DNA of 64,000 nt from Celeribacter indicus (GCF_000819565.1 NZ_CP004393.1:3534001-3598000), one strand, 5' to 3'; positions 47,683 to 57,340 are shown, counted from the first letter of the stretch. Numbers and translations: made by a program. Notes: generated by a model from the sequence alone, not told the origin.

Positions 47683-49044
47683 TCACTTGTGCACGCGCGT
47701 CGGCTCCTTCATCAGGACGATCTCTTCGGCCATGGTCGGATGCACGGCCACGGTGGCGTCGAAATCCTCCTTGGTCGCGCCCATCTTCACCGCGACCCCG
47801 GCGAGCTGGATCATCTCTCCCGCCTGGGGTGCGACGATATGACAACCCAGCACCTTGCGGCTCTCCCGGCAGACGATGAGCTTGAACATCACCCGGTGGT
47901 TCTTTTCGATGAAGGCGTTCTGCATCGGGCGGAAGGCCGCGGAATAGACCTCGACCGGACGTTCCGCGCGCGCCTGTTCCTCCGTCATCCCCACGGCGCC
48001 GTATTCCGGCTGGGTGAAGATGGCAGAGGGCACACAGGCATGGTCGGCCTTCGTCGGGATACCGCCGAACACGGTCTCGTGGAAGGCCACGGCCTCCCGG
48101 ATCGCGACGGGCGTGAGCTGGATCCGGTCGGTCACGTCGCCCACGGCGAAGATCGAGGGCACGTTGGTCTGGGAATAGTCGTCCACCAGCACCTCGCCCA
48201 TCCGCCCGAGTTTCACCCCCGCCTCCTCGAGGCCGAGGCCCTTCGTCGCGGGTTTGCGCCCGGTCGCGTAGAGCACCACGTCGAACACCGCCTCGCGCCC
48301 GTCCGTCGCCTTCACCCAGATGCCGTCCTCCCGCTTCTCGAGCCGTTCGACATCAGTGCCGACATGGAGCGCGACCCCCTGCTCGCTGATCAGCTCCGCG
48401 ATATGCCCGCGCGCCTCGTCGTCGAAGCCCCGCAGGATCTGCGCGCCGCGGTAATATTGCGTCGTCTCCGCCCCCAGGCCGTTGAAGATACAGGCGAATT
48501 CGCAGGCGATATAGCCGCCGCCGACGATCAGGATGCGCCTGGGCATCTCCGGGATGTCGAAGATCTCGTTCGAGGTGATCGCATGTTCGATCCCCGGCAC
48601 CGTGTCGGGCAGGAAGGGCTTGCCGCCCACCGCGACGAGGATGTGCTTCGCGGTCTTCTCCGTCCCGTCGGCGAGCACGACCGTATGCGGATCCTTCACC
48701 GTCGCGCGCTGGTGCAGGATCTCGACCCCCGCATTTTCCGCGTTGCGCGTATAGATCCCCTCGAGGCGCGACAGCTCCGCCTGGAGCTTCTGCTGGAAGG
48801 CCGGCCAGTCGAAGGCACCGATGCGGATGTCCCAGCCGTATTTCTTTCCGTCCTCGGCATGGCCCGAGAACTGCGAGGCGAAGACCATCAGCTTCTTGGG
48901 CACGCAGCCCCGTATGACGCAGGTGCCGCCCATGCGGAACTCCTCCGCCATCGCGACCTTCCTGCCGCCCGCCGCCGTCAGCCGCGCCGCGCGCACGCCG
49001 CCCGAGCCGCCGCCGATCACGAAGAGATCATAGTCGAAATCCAT
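47683..49044 (-). CDS. gor: Glutathione-disulfide reductase
   Basis: 453 residues. A FAD-dependent enzyme that regenerates GSH from GSSG with NADPH. The FAD-binding GGGSGGVRAAR, the redox pair Cys42/Cys47 in GGTCVIRGCVPKK, the NADPH-binding GGGYIACEFACIFNGLG and the C-terminal dimer His-Glu (VAVHPTMAEEIVLMKEP) are intact. ATG 49044 (MDFDYDLFVIGG) fits the family; the longer open frame does not. It lies between rpiA and hflK on the same strand. NADPH for it comes from the pentose phosphate pathway, to which the adjacent rpiA belongs. Confidence 0.95.
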   Translation of the reverse strand: MDFDYDLFVIGGGSGGVRAARLTAAGGRKVAMAEEFRMGGTCVIRGCVPKKLMVFASQFSGHAEDGKKYGWDIRIGAFDWPAFQQKLQAELSRLEGIYTRNAENAGVEILHQRATVKDPHTVVLADGTEKTAKHILVAVGGKPFLPDTVPGIEHAITSNEIFDIPEMPRRILIVGGGYIACEFACIFNGLGAETTQYYRGAQILRGFDDEARGHIAELISEQGVALHVGTDVERLEKREDGIWVKATDGREAVFDVVLYATGRKPATKGLGLEEAGVKLGRMGEVLVDDYSQTNVPSIFAVGDVTDRIQLTPVAIREAVAFHETVFGGIPTKADHACVPSAIFTQPEYGAVGMTEEQARAERPVEVYSAAFRPMQNAFIEKNHRVMFKLIVCRESRKVLGCHIVAPQAGEMIQLAGVAVKMGATKEDFDATVAVHPTMAEEIVLMKEPTRVHK

Positions 49045-49158
49045 CAGTTCCGCCCTTCCGGAAGAAGTCCAAAGTCGCGCACAGGTGTAGAGGGTCGCGC
49101 CGCAAAGGAAAACCCCGCGCAGGCGCACGGGCGGTCCGCGTTTCCGGTCCGCCCCGGC

Positions 49159-49944
49159 TCAGTCGAGATCGGAGAAGATGTTGTCGCTTTCCGCGAAGTC
49201 CACGCGCTCCTCGGTCTCCTCGCCGGAGACGACGTCCCGCGTGCTCACCCGCCCGTCGCCATGGCCGATGATGACCTTGTCGCAGATGTCGATGAACAGC
49301 CCGTTCTCCACCACGCCGGGGATCTGGTTGAGCACCAGCGCGAGCTGGCGCGCATTGCCGATCCGCTGGAGATGCAGGTCGATGATGTGGTTGCCCTCGT
49401 CGGTGACGAAAGGCACCTCTCCGTTCATCCGGAGCGTCGAATGCTGCCCGAGGACGTCCATGGACACGAGCGTCTCCTCGACGAGCGCCTTCGTCGTCTG
49501 CCAGCCGAAGGGGATCACCTCGACCGGCAGCGGGAAGGCCCCCAGGGTCTCGACCTGCTTGGACACGTCGGTGATCACGATCATCTGGTCGGAGGCGGTC
49601 GCGACGATCTTTTCCTGCAACAGCGCGCCGCCGCCGCCCTTGATGAGGTTGAGTTCGGCATCGAATTCATCCGCCCCGTCGATGGTGAGGTCGAGCCATT
49701 TCGCCTCATCGAGCGAAACCACCTCGATCCCCTGCTGGCGCGCCAGTTCCGCGGTGCGGCCCGAGGTCGGGACGCCGAGCACCTTCAGCCCGCCCTCGCG
49801 CACCATCTCGCCGAGGCAACGCACCATCCAGGCGGCGGTGGACCCCGTGCCGAGCCCGAGCTTCATCCCGTCCTCGACGAATTCCACCGCCTTCCGGGCG
49901 GCGACGAATTTCGCGGTGTCGATCGGCGAAAGAGTGTCGGACAT
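49159..49944 (-). CDS. rpiA: Ribose-5-phosphate isomerase A
   Basis: 261 residues. It interconverts ribose-5-phosphate and ribulose-5-phosphate. The family features are clear: LGLGTGSTAAWMVRCLGE, GVPTSGRTAELARQQGI, TIDGADEFDAELNLIKGGGGALLQEKIVA with the catalytic Asp/Lys/Glu group. The C-terminus has about 30 additional acidic residues (EERVDFAESDNIFSDLD). It precedes gor by 114 bases on the same strand. A second, unrelated isomerase (rpiB) is at 59.1 kb. Confidence 0.96.
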   Translation of the reverse strand: MSDTLSPIDTAKFVAARKAVEFVEDGMKLGLGTGSTAAWMVRCLGEMVREGGLKVLGVPTSGRTAELARQQGIEVVSLDEAKWLDLTIDGADEFDAELNLIKGGGGALLQEKIVATASDQMIVITDVSKQVETLGAFPLPVEVIPFGWQTTKALVEETLVSMDVLGQHSTLRMNGEVPFVTDEGNHIIDLHLQRIGNARQLALVLNQIPGVVENGLFIDICDKVIIGHGDGRVSTRDVVSGEETEERVDFAESDNIFSDLD

Positions 49945-50109
49945 GGTGGCAGTCCCCGTGAGCGTTAGGGCAAGAATATGGTGGCACAGATGCTGCGCCG
50001 CTTATAGGGAGGAGGCGCCGTCTTGGATAGGCCAAATGCGAGAGTCGGTGGACGCCGGCCGCACGCGGCGTAGATCATGACGCGACAGGAACCGGGCGGG
50101 ATCGCACAG

Positions 50110-50478
50110 ATGAACGGACAGACCAGGAAATATGCCCATTTCATCCTCGGGTGGCTCTGCATCGCGCTCGGCATGGTGGGCGTGGTGCTGCCGGTGATGC
50201 CGACGACGGTCTTCGTCATCCTCGCGGCCTTCTTCTTTGCCAAAGGCTCGCCCCGACTGCGCGCGAAGCTTCTGAACCATCCCTATTTCGGACCGCAGAT
50301 CCGCAACTGGGAGGAAACCGGGGCGATCCCGCGCAACATCAAGGTGCTGTCGATCACGATGATGCTCACGAGCTTCGTGCCGACGCTCCTGCTGCGCATC
50401 TCCTGGCCCTGGCTGGCGCTTCAGGCCACGCTCATCGTCCTCGGCGCGCTCTACATCGTGACCCGGCCCGACTCCTGA
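50110..50478 (+). CDS. DUF454 (YbaN-like) inner membrane protein
   Basis: 122 residues with three to four membrane helices. The DUF454 signature is obvious: GWLCIALGMVGVVLPVMPTTVFVILAAFFFAKGSPRL, then LLNHPYFGPQIRNWEETGAIPR. Function unknown. The first ATG of the frame is at 50077; I prefer 50110 because the conserved part begins immediately after. Divergent from rpiA. Confidence 0.9.
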   Translation: MNGQTRKYAHFILGWLCIALGMVGVVLPVMPTTVFVILAAFFFAKGSPRLRAKLLNHPYFGPQIRNWEETGAIPRNIKVLSITMMLTSFVPTLLLRISWPWLALQATLIVLGALYIVTRPDS

Positions 50479-50516
50479 CGCCCGCCCTGTCGCCGGAACC
50501 GCCGCCCGGCCGCGCC

Positions 50517-51185
50517 TCAGCCGTGACGCGCCAGCGCCGCGGCAAGGGTCCAGAGTTCGGAGCGCGGCAGGATCAGCAGCATGCCGGGCCCGTCGAACCG
50601 GAGCCGGATCTCCGCTGCACTCGCCTCGTTCGAGGTCCCGATGCGCCGCCAGGGCGCGAAGCCGATGCCCGAGATCGGCCAGCGCAGCCCCTCGGACCGT
50701 CCGGTGACCTCCGCCATGGGAAAGAGCGACACGCGCGTTCCCGGCGCGATCCCCAGGGCGAGCTCCGGCGGCGCATGCACCACCACGTCCCGTTCCCCGA
50801 CGATGACGCAATTGCGGTCCGGATAGCGCGCGAGCACATGGTAAACGGAAAGCTCGTGGTCGATCCGTTCGCCGGTGAAGCCCACGCCGAACACCATCGG
50901 CGCGCGGATCCGTGCGAGGCATTTCTCGAAATCCGTGCTGTCCTGCTCGGGAACGTGGAACAGGCTGTCCGGGCGCAGCCGCGCCTGTCCCGCCGCCGAC
51001 AGGCTGTCGAAATCGCCGATCACCGCGTCGGGAATCACCCCCTCGTCGAGCGCGCGCTCCGCCGCCCCGTCCGCGGCCGCGAGCTTCGGCGCGTGCTCCA
51101 GAACCTCGAGAAACGTGGCCCGGCTGACCGCGCCTCCGCCAAGCAGGGTAACGTTTTCCTCTGTTTCCAGAACAGGATCAGCCAT
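50517..51185 (-). CDS. thiN: Thiamine diphosphokinase
   Basis: 222 residues. It transfers pyrophosphate from ATP to thiamine to give thiamine diphosphate. The family motifs are visible: AADGAAERALDEGVIPDAVIGDFDSLS and STDFEKCLARI for the N-terminal domain, GFTGERIDHELSVYHVLARYP in the middle, and the C-terminal thiamine-binding beta domain (GLRWPISGIGFAPW, GTSNEASAAEI). ATG 51185 is used; a GTG 11 codons upstream is less likely. It is divergent from the Glu-Ala-repeat gene, with about 140 bases between starts. Confidence 0.93.
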   Translation of the reverse strand: MADPVLETEENVTLLGGGAVSRATFLEVLEHAPKLAAADGAAERALDEGVIPDAVIGDFDSLSAAGQARLRPDSLFHVPEQDSTDFEKCLARIRAPMVFGVGFTGERIDHELSVYHVLARYPDRNCVIVGERDVVVHAPPELALGIAPGTRVSLFPMAEVTGRSEGLRWPISGIGFAPWRRIGTSNEASAAEIRLRFDGPGMLLILPRSELWTLAAALARHG

Positions 51186-51325
51186 GGCCGAAAATCCCGC
51201 CGTCCACGACTTTGCCACAATTCGGCCCGGAAATGATCACGACGTTTTCCTTGTTTTGTTCCGATTTGCGAACCAATTCATGATAAACAAAGGCGTGCTG
51301 AGCAAGGCAGAAAGCGAGGATTGGC

Positions 51326-53371
51326 ATGGCGAATGACAGCAAGATCCTGACGGTATCCTACGGAACCTTCTCCTGTACGCTGGAGGGATTCGACGATCCG
51401 TTCTCGACGATGCGCTCGATCGCGGAATATTTCCGCGACCTCGCCGCCGACGACCGCTATTTCGGGGCTGAGCCGCCGACGCCCGATCCGCAGGCGCTGT
51501 CCTCCATCGCCGAAAAGGAAATCCGGCGCCGTGTCGAGGCGCGGATGCAGGAGGGCGGCTATGTGCTGCGCCAGCTCGAGGGCGACGCCCCCCCGCCCGC
51601 CGCGCCGGTCGCCCCCGTGCCTCCCGCCGCACCGGAGCCGCAGGCCGGCCCTTCGGCACCTGCCGCGCCCGCACCTGTGCCCGAGGAGGCCTCCCGCCCC
51701 GCCGCACCGGAAACGTCTCAGGAGGCTGCGGCCGCCCCGCCCCCCCGTCCCGCGCCGCAGCCTGCGCCCGCCGCCGCCCCGGCGATCAGCGGCTCCATCG
51801 CGGACAAGCTCGAACGCATCCGCGCCGCCGTCGCGCAGCGCAGCCAGGCCGAATTCGTCGAGGACCAGCATGCCGGCGGCGGGTTCGGCGACCTCGAGGA
51901 CAGCTATGCCGGGCACCTGACCGAAGAGACAGGGGAGACGGCGCAGGATCGCGCCGACGCCGCCGAGGACGTCCCCGACGTGCAGGCCGCAAACGCGGCC
52001 CCGAACGTGACGGAGGAGGAGGACGAGGAGATCATCCCCGGCGCCCTGCTCTCCGCGCTGGCCACCGGAGAGGAGACCGCCGCCGCGGAGGCGGCAGGGG
52101 AAGACACGCCCCTGCCCCTGTCCGACATGGATCCGAACCTCGCCGCCGACATTGCCGAGGCGACGCTGCCGGATGAGCACGCCGAGCCGGCCGGCGAAGA
52201 CGACGAGGCATCGCTGCGCCGGGTACGCGCCCGCGTGGTGAAAATGCGCCGCGACGACTACGAAGCCGAAGCCGAAGCCGAAGCCGAAGCCGAAGCCGAA
52301 GCCGAAGCCGAAGCCGAAGCCGAAGCCGAAGCCGAAGCCGAAGCCGAAGCCGAAGCCGAAGCCGAAGCCGAAGCCGAAGCCGAAGCCGAAGCCGAAGCCG
52401 AAGCCGAAGCCGAAGCCGAAGCCGAAGCCGAAGAAACGGACGCCGATTTCGCCGCCGCGCTCAAGCGGGAACTGGGGTCCTCGACGCTCGACGAGGAGGA
52501 CGAGGCCGAATTGATGCGCGAACTGGCCGAGGTGGTGACGGAGGAGGAGAACGACGACGACGAGGCCACCGTCGCCACGCTCATCGCGGAAGAGGAGGCG
52601 GAAGACCATGCCTCCGGCGAGGCGTCCGCCGCGGCGGAAGATGCGGAGCGGGACGACGGCCCGGAGGAGCCGCGCAATGTCTTCGACATGTCCGACGCCT
52701 CGATGTCCCGGCTGATGGACGAGACCGACCGGGAGATGGCGAAGGGCGAGAACACCCGCCGCCGCAACGCGATCCAGCATCTGAAAGCCGCCGTGAGCGC
52801 CATTCGCGCGGAGAAATCGCAACGCGACCGGCCGGAAGAAGAGGACGAGGCCGGGACCGAGGTCTACAAGGAGGACCTCGCCCGTGTCGTGCGCCCGCGC
52901 CGCCCCGAAAGCCCTGCGCCCACGCGACGCCAGTTGCCGCCGCTCATGCTCGTCTCCGAACAGCGGATCGACCGGCCGGTCGAGGCGCCGGGCGGGGCGA
53001 ATATCGCCCCGGTGCGTCCGCGCCGCGTCAGCCGCGCGGCGCTCGCCGTGCAGGAAAATCCGATGTTCGACGCGCAGGCGCAACAGCCCGCCGCACCGGG
53101 GGGCGATTTCGCGGAATATGCCGAACAGGTGGGCGCGGCCAGCCTCGCCGACCTGCTCGAGGCCGCCGCCGCCTACATGAGCTTCGTGCAGGGCCGCGAC
53201 TCCGCCACCCGGCCGCAGATCATGCACCTGGCCACCGAAGCCATGGAGGAGGAGGTGCCGGTCGAGGAACGGCTGCGCTCCTTCGGCCAGCTCCTGCGCC
53301 AGGGCCGGATCCGCAAGACGACGCGCGGCCAGTTCGCCGTCGCGGAGAGCACGCGCTTCCGCCCGCACTGA
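51326..53371 (+). CDS. Acidic protein of unknown function with 28 Glu-Ala repeats
   Basis: 681 residues, cytoplasmic, very acidic. Residues 1-85 are a compact conserved-looking domain (ILTVSYGTFSCTLEGFDDPF, then IAEYFRDLAADDRYFGAEPP and AEKEIRRRVEARMQEGGYVL). Residues 88-150 are Pro/Ala linker, then a short helix (SIADKLERIRAAVAQRSQAE), an acidic region, and at 313-368 exactly 28 Glu-Ala pairs encoded by a perfect GAAGCC tandem repeat. Another acidic stretch follows, and a C-terminal domain (DFAEYAEQVGAASLADLLEAAAAYMSF, EERLRSFGQLLRQGRIRKTTRGQF) of about 90 residues. I recall the N-terminal domain from other Rhodobacterales hypothetical proteins. Function unknown; perhaps a scaffold. ATG follows a moderate AAAGCGAGGA. 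Confidence 0.85.
   Translation: MANDSKILTVSYGTFSCTLEGFDDPFSTMRSIAEYFRDLAADDRYFGAEPPTPDPQALSSIAEKEIRRRVEARMQEGGYVLRQLEGDAPPPAAPVAPVPPAAPEPQAGPSAPAAPAPVPEEASRPAAPETSQEAAAAPPPRPAPQPAPAAAPAISGSIADKLERIRAAVAQRSQAEFVEDQHAGGGFGDLEDSYAGHLTEETGETAQDRADAAEDVPDVQAANAAPNVTEEEDEEIIPGALLSALATGEETAAAEAAGEDTPLPLSDMDPNLAADIAEATLPDEHAEPAGEDDEASLRRVRARVVKMRRDDYEAEAEAEAEAEAEAEAEAEAEAEAEAEAEAEAEAEAEAEAEAEAEAEAEAEAEAEAEETDADFAAALKRELGSSTLDEEDEAELMRELAEVVTEEENDDDEATVATLIAEEEAEDHASGEASAAAEDAERDDGPEEPRNVFDMSDASMSRLMDETDREMAKGENTRRRNAIQHLKAAVSAIRAEKSQRDRPEEEDEAGTEVYKEDLARVVRPRRPESPAPTRRQLPPLMLVSEQRIDRPVEAPGGANIAPVRPRRVSRAALAVQENPMFDAQAQQPAAPGGDFAEYAEQVGAASLADLLEAAAAYMSFVQGRDSATRPQIMHLATEAMEEEVPVEERLRSFGQLLRQGRIRKTTRGQFAVAESTRFRPH
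52262..52429 (+). repeat. 28-copy perfect GAAGCC hexanucleotide tandem repeat
   Basis: 168 bases of uninterrupted GAAGCC inside the preceding coding sequence, encoding (Glu-Ala)x28. Being six bases long, expansion or loss keeps the reading frame, so only the length of the acidic helix changes. The identical codons at every copy suggest recent slippage. Confidence 0.97.
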
Positions 53372-53413
53372 CCCGCTGCCTGCCGCCGGCAGGCGCGCTC
53401 TGCCCCTCCGCAG

Positions 53414-53439
53414 CCTGCTTTTTGCTGCTCCAAATACTC
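53414..53439 (-). repeat. Copy 3 of the repeated 3'-end motif
   Basis: On the minus strand GAGTATTTGGAGCAGCAAAA followed by AGCAGG, about 93 bases after the DUF2842 stop and in that gene's direction. Nearly identical to copy 1 except for the spacer length. Confidence 0.6.
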
Positions 53440-53532
53440 GCAAACGCCGCGTCCACCGGCGATCCCGCCCCAGGTCTGCCCTCCTGACCGTGCCCGGCAC
53501 CGTCACCGCTCCGTCCCCGGAGCGGCCCTTCG

Positions 53533-53769
53533 TCATTCGGGGCGGTCGTCGTCCCGCGCCTCGGGATCGGCTTGTCCGATGCCCTTGAAGACGGCCTTCA
53601 GCGGGAAGGTCCAGAGCACGCCGAGGCCGATATAGACCGCGAGTTCCACCCAGATCGACGGGCGTTCGAAAAAGCTCAGGACGGTGACTGCCACGACGAT
53701 ATAGCCGGGCAGCCCCAGAACGAGGATCATGAGCGCCAGACGCCGGCGGGCCTTGTAGCTCAGGGCCAT
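53533..53769 (-). CDS. DUF2842 small membrane protein
   Basis: 78 residues, two transmembrane helices (LALMILVLGLPGYIVVAVTVL, and IWVELAVYIGLGVLWTFPL), a basic start YKARRR and an acidic tail. It matches DUF2842, a small alphaproteobacterial family. It follows purA by seven bases on the same strand and is probably co-transcribed. Function unknown. Confidence 0.85.
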   Translation of the reverse strand: MALSYKARRRLALMILVLGLPGYIVVAVTVLSFFERPSIWVELAVYIGLGVLWTFPLKAVFKGIGQADPEARDDDRPE

Positions 53770-53776
53770 GCCGGGC

Positions 53777-55072
53777 TCAGTCCGCGAAGGGATCGGTGAC
53801 GAGGATCGTGTCCTCGCGTTCCGGCGAGGTCGACAGCATGGAGACCGGGCAGCCGATCAGCTCCTCGACCCGGCGCACGTATTTCACCGCGTTGGCCGGA
53901 AGATCGGCCCAGCTGCGCGCGCCCTCGGTCGAGGCGGACCAGCCCGGCAGTTCCTCGTAGACCGGCGTGCAGCGCGCCTGCGCCTCGGCGGCGGTCGGGA
54001 GATAGTCAAGCGTTTCGCCGTCGAGCTCGTAGCCCACGCAGATCTTCAGCGTGTCGAATCCGTCGAGCACGTCGAGCTTGGTGAGCGCGATCCCGGTCAC
54101 GCCGGAGGTGGCGCAGGTCTGCCGCACGAGGGCCGCATCGAACCAGCCGCAGCGCCGCTTGCGCCCCGTCACCGTGCCGAATTCGTGCCCCCGCTCGCCG
54201 AGCCGCTGCCCGTCCGCGTCGTGGAGCTCGGTCGGAAAGGGGCCCTCGCCCACGCGGGTGGTATAGGCCTTCACGATGCCCAGCACGTAGTTGATCGCGG
54301 TCGGGCCGATGCCGACGCCTGTCGCCGCCTGCCCCGCGATGACATTCGAGGAGGTGACGAAGGGATAGGTGCCGAAATCGATGTCGAGAAGCGCGCCCTG
54401 CGCCCCCTCGAACAGGATGCGCTTGCCCGCCTTGCGCTGCTCGCCCAGGATCTTCCAGACCGGGGCGGCATAGGGCAGGATCTCCGCCGCGATCTCGCGG
54501 AGATCGTTGATCAGCCGTTCGCGGTCCACCGGCTCGATGCCGAGGCCCCGGCGCAGCGGGTCGTGGTGCTGGAGCGCGCGGTCGACGCGCGCGATCAGCG
54601 TCGCCTCGTCGGCCAGGTCGGCGACGCGCACCGCCCGGCGGCCGACCTTGTCCTCATAGGCCGGCCCGATGCCGCGCCCGGTGGTGCCGATCTTCGTGCC
54701 CTTCGAGGCCGCCTCCTCGCGCGCCCGGTCGAGTTCGCCGTGGATCGGCAGGATCAGCGGCGTGTTCTCCGCGATCATCAGCGTCTCCGGCGTGATCTCC
54801 ACCCCCTGCTCGCGGATCTTGCGGATCTCGTCCACGAGATGCCAGGGATCGAGCACGACGCCGTTGCCGATGACCGACAGCTTGCCGCCGCGCACCACGC
54901 CCGAGGGCAGCGCGTTCAGCTTGTAGACCTTGCCGTCGATGACAAGCGTGTGGCCCGCATTGTGCCCGCCCTGAAACCGCGCGATCACGTCCGCGCGTTC
55001 GGACAGCCAGTCCACGATCTTGCCTTTCCCCTCGTCACCCCACTGGGCGCCGACAACGACGACGTTAGCCAT
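53777..55072 (-). CDS. purA: Adenylosuccinate synthetase
   Basis: 431 residues. It joins IMP and aspartate using GTP, the committed step to AMP. Typical motifs: [22 protein letters not shown] with the catalytic Asp and the P-loop, [13 protein letters not shown], and [19 protein letters not shown], ending with [17 protein letters not shown] 55072 follows AAAGGACTCATC; the much longer open frame upstream is antisense to ada and not coding. The downstream DUF2842 gene shares its transcript. Confidence 0.98.
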   Translation of the reverse strand: MANVVVVGAQWGDEGKGKIVDWLSERADVIARFQGGHNAGHTLVIDGKVYKLNALPSGVVRGGKLSVIGNGVVLDPWHLVDEIRKIREQGVEITPETLMIAENTPLILPIHGELDRAREEAASKGTKIGTTGRGIGPAYEDKVGRRAVRVADLADEATLIARVDRALQHHDPLRRGLGIEPVDRERLINDLREIAAEILPYAAPVWKILGEQRKAGKRILFEGAQGALLDIDFGTYPFVTSSNVIAGQAATGVGIGPTAINYVLGIVKAYTTRVGEGPFPTELHDADGQRLGERGHEFGTVTGRKRRCGWFDAALVRQTCATSGVTGIALTKLDVLDGFDTLKICVGYELDGETLDYLPTAAEAQARCTPVYEELPGWSASTEGARSWADLPANAVKYVRRVEELIGCPVSMLSTSPEREDTILVTDPFAD

Positions 55073-55231
55073 GATGAGTCCTTTTGATCGGATGAAATGA
55101 AACCCGTTGGCCCGTATAGCGGTCCCGCCTCTGTCATGAAACCTCAAAATCCGGGCCGGGAGCGGGCCGGCGGAATATCGGTGACGCTTTCGCGGCGGAC
55201 AGGCGCCCCGGCATCCGCTAATCTGCCTGCC

Positions 55232-56317
55232 ATGACCCTCTTCGCCCTGCCCGATCCCGATACGCTCTATGACGCCATGCGCGCGCGCGACGCCTCCTAT
55301 GAGGGCCGCGCCTGGGTCGGCGTCACCTCGACCGGCATCTTCTGCCGCCTCACCTGCGCGGCGCGCAAGCCGAAGCGGGAGAATTGCCGCTGGTTCGACA
55401 GTCTCGGTGCCTGTCTCGAGGCCGGCTTCCGCCCCTGCAAGCACTGCCGGCCGCTCGACCCCGCGATGGCGGCCGAGCCGGTGATCGGCACGCTTCTGGA
55501 CGCCCTCGCCGCGCGGCCCGACCATGTCTGGCGCGAGGCGGACCTGATCGCGATGGGCCTTGACCGCGGCACCGTCCGGCGCGCCTTCAAGCGGCATTTC
55601 GGAATGAGCTTTCTCGACCTGGCGCGGCTCGACCGGCTCCGGCGCGGGTTCGAGACGCTGGGCGAGGGCGGCACGGTGCTCGAGGCGGGGCTCGACGCGG
55701 GGTTCTCCTCCCCCTCGGCCTTTCGCGCCCGTGTCGGGCGGCTCCTCGGCCTTGCCCCCTCGGACTTCGCGCAGGAGCCGCGCCTCACTGTCGACTGGAT
55801 CGACACCCCGCTCGGCCCGATGATCGCGGTGGCGGACGACCGGGCGCTGCACCTGCTGGAATTCATGGACCGCAAGGCGCTTCCCACCGAGCTCAAGGCG
55901 CTGGCGAAGGGCGCGAAGGGGATGCTGGGATTCGGACACACGCAGATCCACGACCTGCTCGCCCGCGAACTCGGGGCCTATTTCGACGGGACGGGCGCGG
56001 CATTCACGGTACCGCTCTGCTATCACGGCAGCGGGTTTTCGCACCGTGTCTGGGACGCGCTGCGGCGCATTCCCGCGGGAGAGACGCGCTCCTACGGCGA
56101 ACTTGCGCGGGAGATCGGCCAGCCGTCCGCGACGCGGGCGGTGGCGCGCGCCAACGGCGCGAACCAGATCGCCATCCTCGTCCCCTGCCACCGCGTGATC
56201 GGTGCCGACGGAACACTCACTGGCTATGGCGGCGGTCTCTGGCGCAAGCAGCGGCTGATCGAAACCGAGGCCGGTTACGCCCGTGCCGCCAGATCCGAAA
56301 GACTGCCCCAGCCATAG
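55232..56317 (+). CDS. ada: Ada: methylphosphotriester/O6-methylguanine-DNA methyltransferase and regulator
   Basis: 361 residues, full three-part Ada. The N-terminal zinc domain has the four cysteines C38, C42, C69 and C72 ([28 protein letters not shown]); C38 would accept the methyl group from phosphotriesters. The middle AraC-type HTH spans about 85-185 ([18 protein letters not shown]). The C-terminal MGMT domain has [29 protein letters not shown] and the acceptor Cys in LVPCHRVIG. It repairs alkylated DNA and activates the adaptive response. The 3' end overlaps the convergent GNAT gene by 43 bases. Confidence 0.96.
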   Translation: MTLFALPDPDTLYDAMRARDASYEGRAWVGVTSTGIFCRLTCAARKPKRENCRWFDSLGACLEAGFRPCKHCRPLDPAMAAEPVIGTLLDALAARPDHVWREADLIAMGLDRGTVRRAFKRHFGMSFLDLARLDRLRRGFETLGEGGTVLEAGLDAGFSSPSAFRARVGRLLGLAPSDFAQEPRLTVDWIDTPLGPMIAVADDRALHLLEFMDRKALPTELKALAKGAKGMLGFGHTQIHDLLARELGAYFDGTGAAFTVPLCYHGSGFSHRVWDALRRIPAGETRSYGELAREIGQPSATRAVARANGANQIAILVPCHRVIGADGTLTGYGGGLWRKQRLIETEAGYARAARSERLPQP

Positions 56318-56826
56318 GCGAGCTCGTTCATGCCGCCTTCGGGACGGTTGTCGATGCGCTCGGCCGCCTTCTCCCCGCCCAGCGCCTCGTAAAATCCCCG
56401 CGCGCCCGCGTTTTCCGACAGGACCCAGAGCGCGGCGGCCTCGTGCCCCTGCGCGCGCAGCTCCCGCGCGCCGGCGGCCATCAGCGCGCTGCCGATGCCC
56501 AGCCGCTGATCCGGGGGCGCGACATAGAGCGCGGTGATCTCTCCCGGAAAGGCGGCGCGCAGATCCTCGTCGCGCTGGTCCCCGACGGAGAGGAAGCCCG
56601 TAACACGCCCCTCGCATTCGGCCACGAAACAGGCCCCGCGCCCGCTTTCGGCAAAGCCGTCGAGGATCCTCGCCCAGGCCTTTTCCCGGTCGGAGACCGA
56701 CATGCGGTCGATCAGCGCATCGGAAAGGAAGTCACGATAGGCGCTGCGCCAGGCGGCGACCTGGACCTCCGCGATGGGAAGGGCGTCACGGCGGCGGGCG
56801 GGGCGGAGGGCGAAGCATGCGGTCAT
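56275..56826 (-). CDS. GNAT family N-acetyltransferase
   Basis: 183 residues. A single GNAT domain: [30 protein letters not shown] at the start, the acetyl-CoA loop [29 protein letters not shown] in the middle, and [17 protein letters not shown] near the end. The substrate is unknown. I chose ATG 56826 ([10 protein letters not shown]); the frame extends 26 codons further without a good start signal. It overlaps the end of ada on the opposite strand by 43 bases and is divergent from secG. Confidence 0.9.
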   Translation of the reverse strand: MTACFALRPARRRDALPIAEVQVAAWRSAYRDFLSDALIDRMSVSDREKAWARILDGFAESGRGACFVAECEGRVTGFLSVGDQRDEDLRAAFPGEITALYVAPPDQRLGIGSALMAAGARELRAQGHEAAALWVLSENAGARGFYEALGGEKAAERIDNRPEGGMNELAYGWGSLSDLAARA

Positions 56827-56947
56827 GCCGCCATGAAGGCGCGCCCCGGCGCGAAAGGCAAGACCCGGCGGACAGGGGCCATTCGGGGTTGCGTGGCCAG
56901 ACAAGACCCCTTAGATAGCCCCATCGAACGTCCCAAAGGTCCGATCC

Positions 56948-57313
56948 ATGGAAAATGTCATCCTCGTCATTCACCTGATCCTCGCGCTGTGTCTGATCGG
57001 CATCGTGCTCTTGCAGCGCTCGGAAGGTGGCGGCCTCGGCATGGGCGGCGGCGGCGACGTGATGACCGGCCGCGCGGCCGCGACGGCACTCGGCAAGCTC
57101 ACCTGGATCTTCGCGATCGGCTTCATCGCGACCTCGCTCACGCTGACGGTCCTGGCGCGCCAGGAGGCGGCGAATTCCTCCGTGGTCGACGGGATCACGC
57201 TCGAGGACGACAGCGCCCCCGCGCAGGAAGACACGCCCTCCCTGCCCTCGGGATCCGATCTTCTGCCGCCCGCCTCCACGGATGCCCCGGCGACTCCGCC
57301 CCGCGCGGACTGA
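56948..57313 (+). CDS. secG: Preprotein translocase subunit SecG
   Basis: 121 residues. Two transmembrane helices with the family-typical glycine-rich link: ENVILVIHLILALCLIGIVLLQRSEGGGLGMGGGG, then TWIFAIGFIATSLTLTVLA. The acidic, Pro-rich C-terminal tail (AQEDTPSLPSGSDLLPP) is common in alphaproteobacterial SecG. It helps SecYE and SecA translocate proteins. CCAAAGGTCCGATCC precedes the ATG. pyrG follows, as in many relatives. Confidence 0.96.
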   Translation: MENVILVIHLILALCLIGIVLLQRSEGGGLGMGGGGDVMTGRAAATALGKLTWIFAIGFIATSLTLTVLARQEAANSSVVDGITLEDDSAPAQEDTPSLPSGSDLLPPASTDAPATPPRAD

Positions 57314-57340
57314 TCTCTCCGTTGACTATTCTTGGGTGAC

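Noticed and set aside
51258..51273. GTTC-N8-GAAC inverted repeat upstream of the Glu-Ala gene as a LexA box
   Set aside because: Alphaproteobacterial LexA sites are usually direct repeats GTTC-N7-GTTC; this inverted form with 8-base spacing does not match, and the neighbouring genes are not SOS genes.
51278..53536. Minus-strand open frame of 752 codons with a long Gly-Phe repeat
   Set aside because: It is the antisense reading of the Glu-Ala gene; the Gly-Phe run is simply the reverse complement of GAAGCC. No start signal or family resemblance.
55073..56617. Open frame extending purA upstream to 946 codons
   Set aside because: The extension is antisense to ada, and the purA family start with a good ribosome binding site is at 55072.
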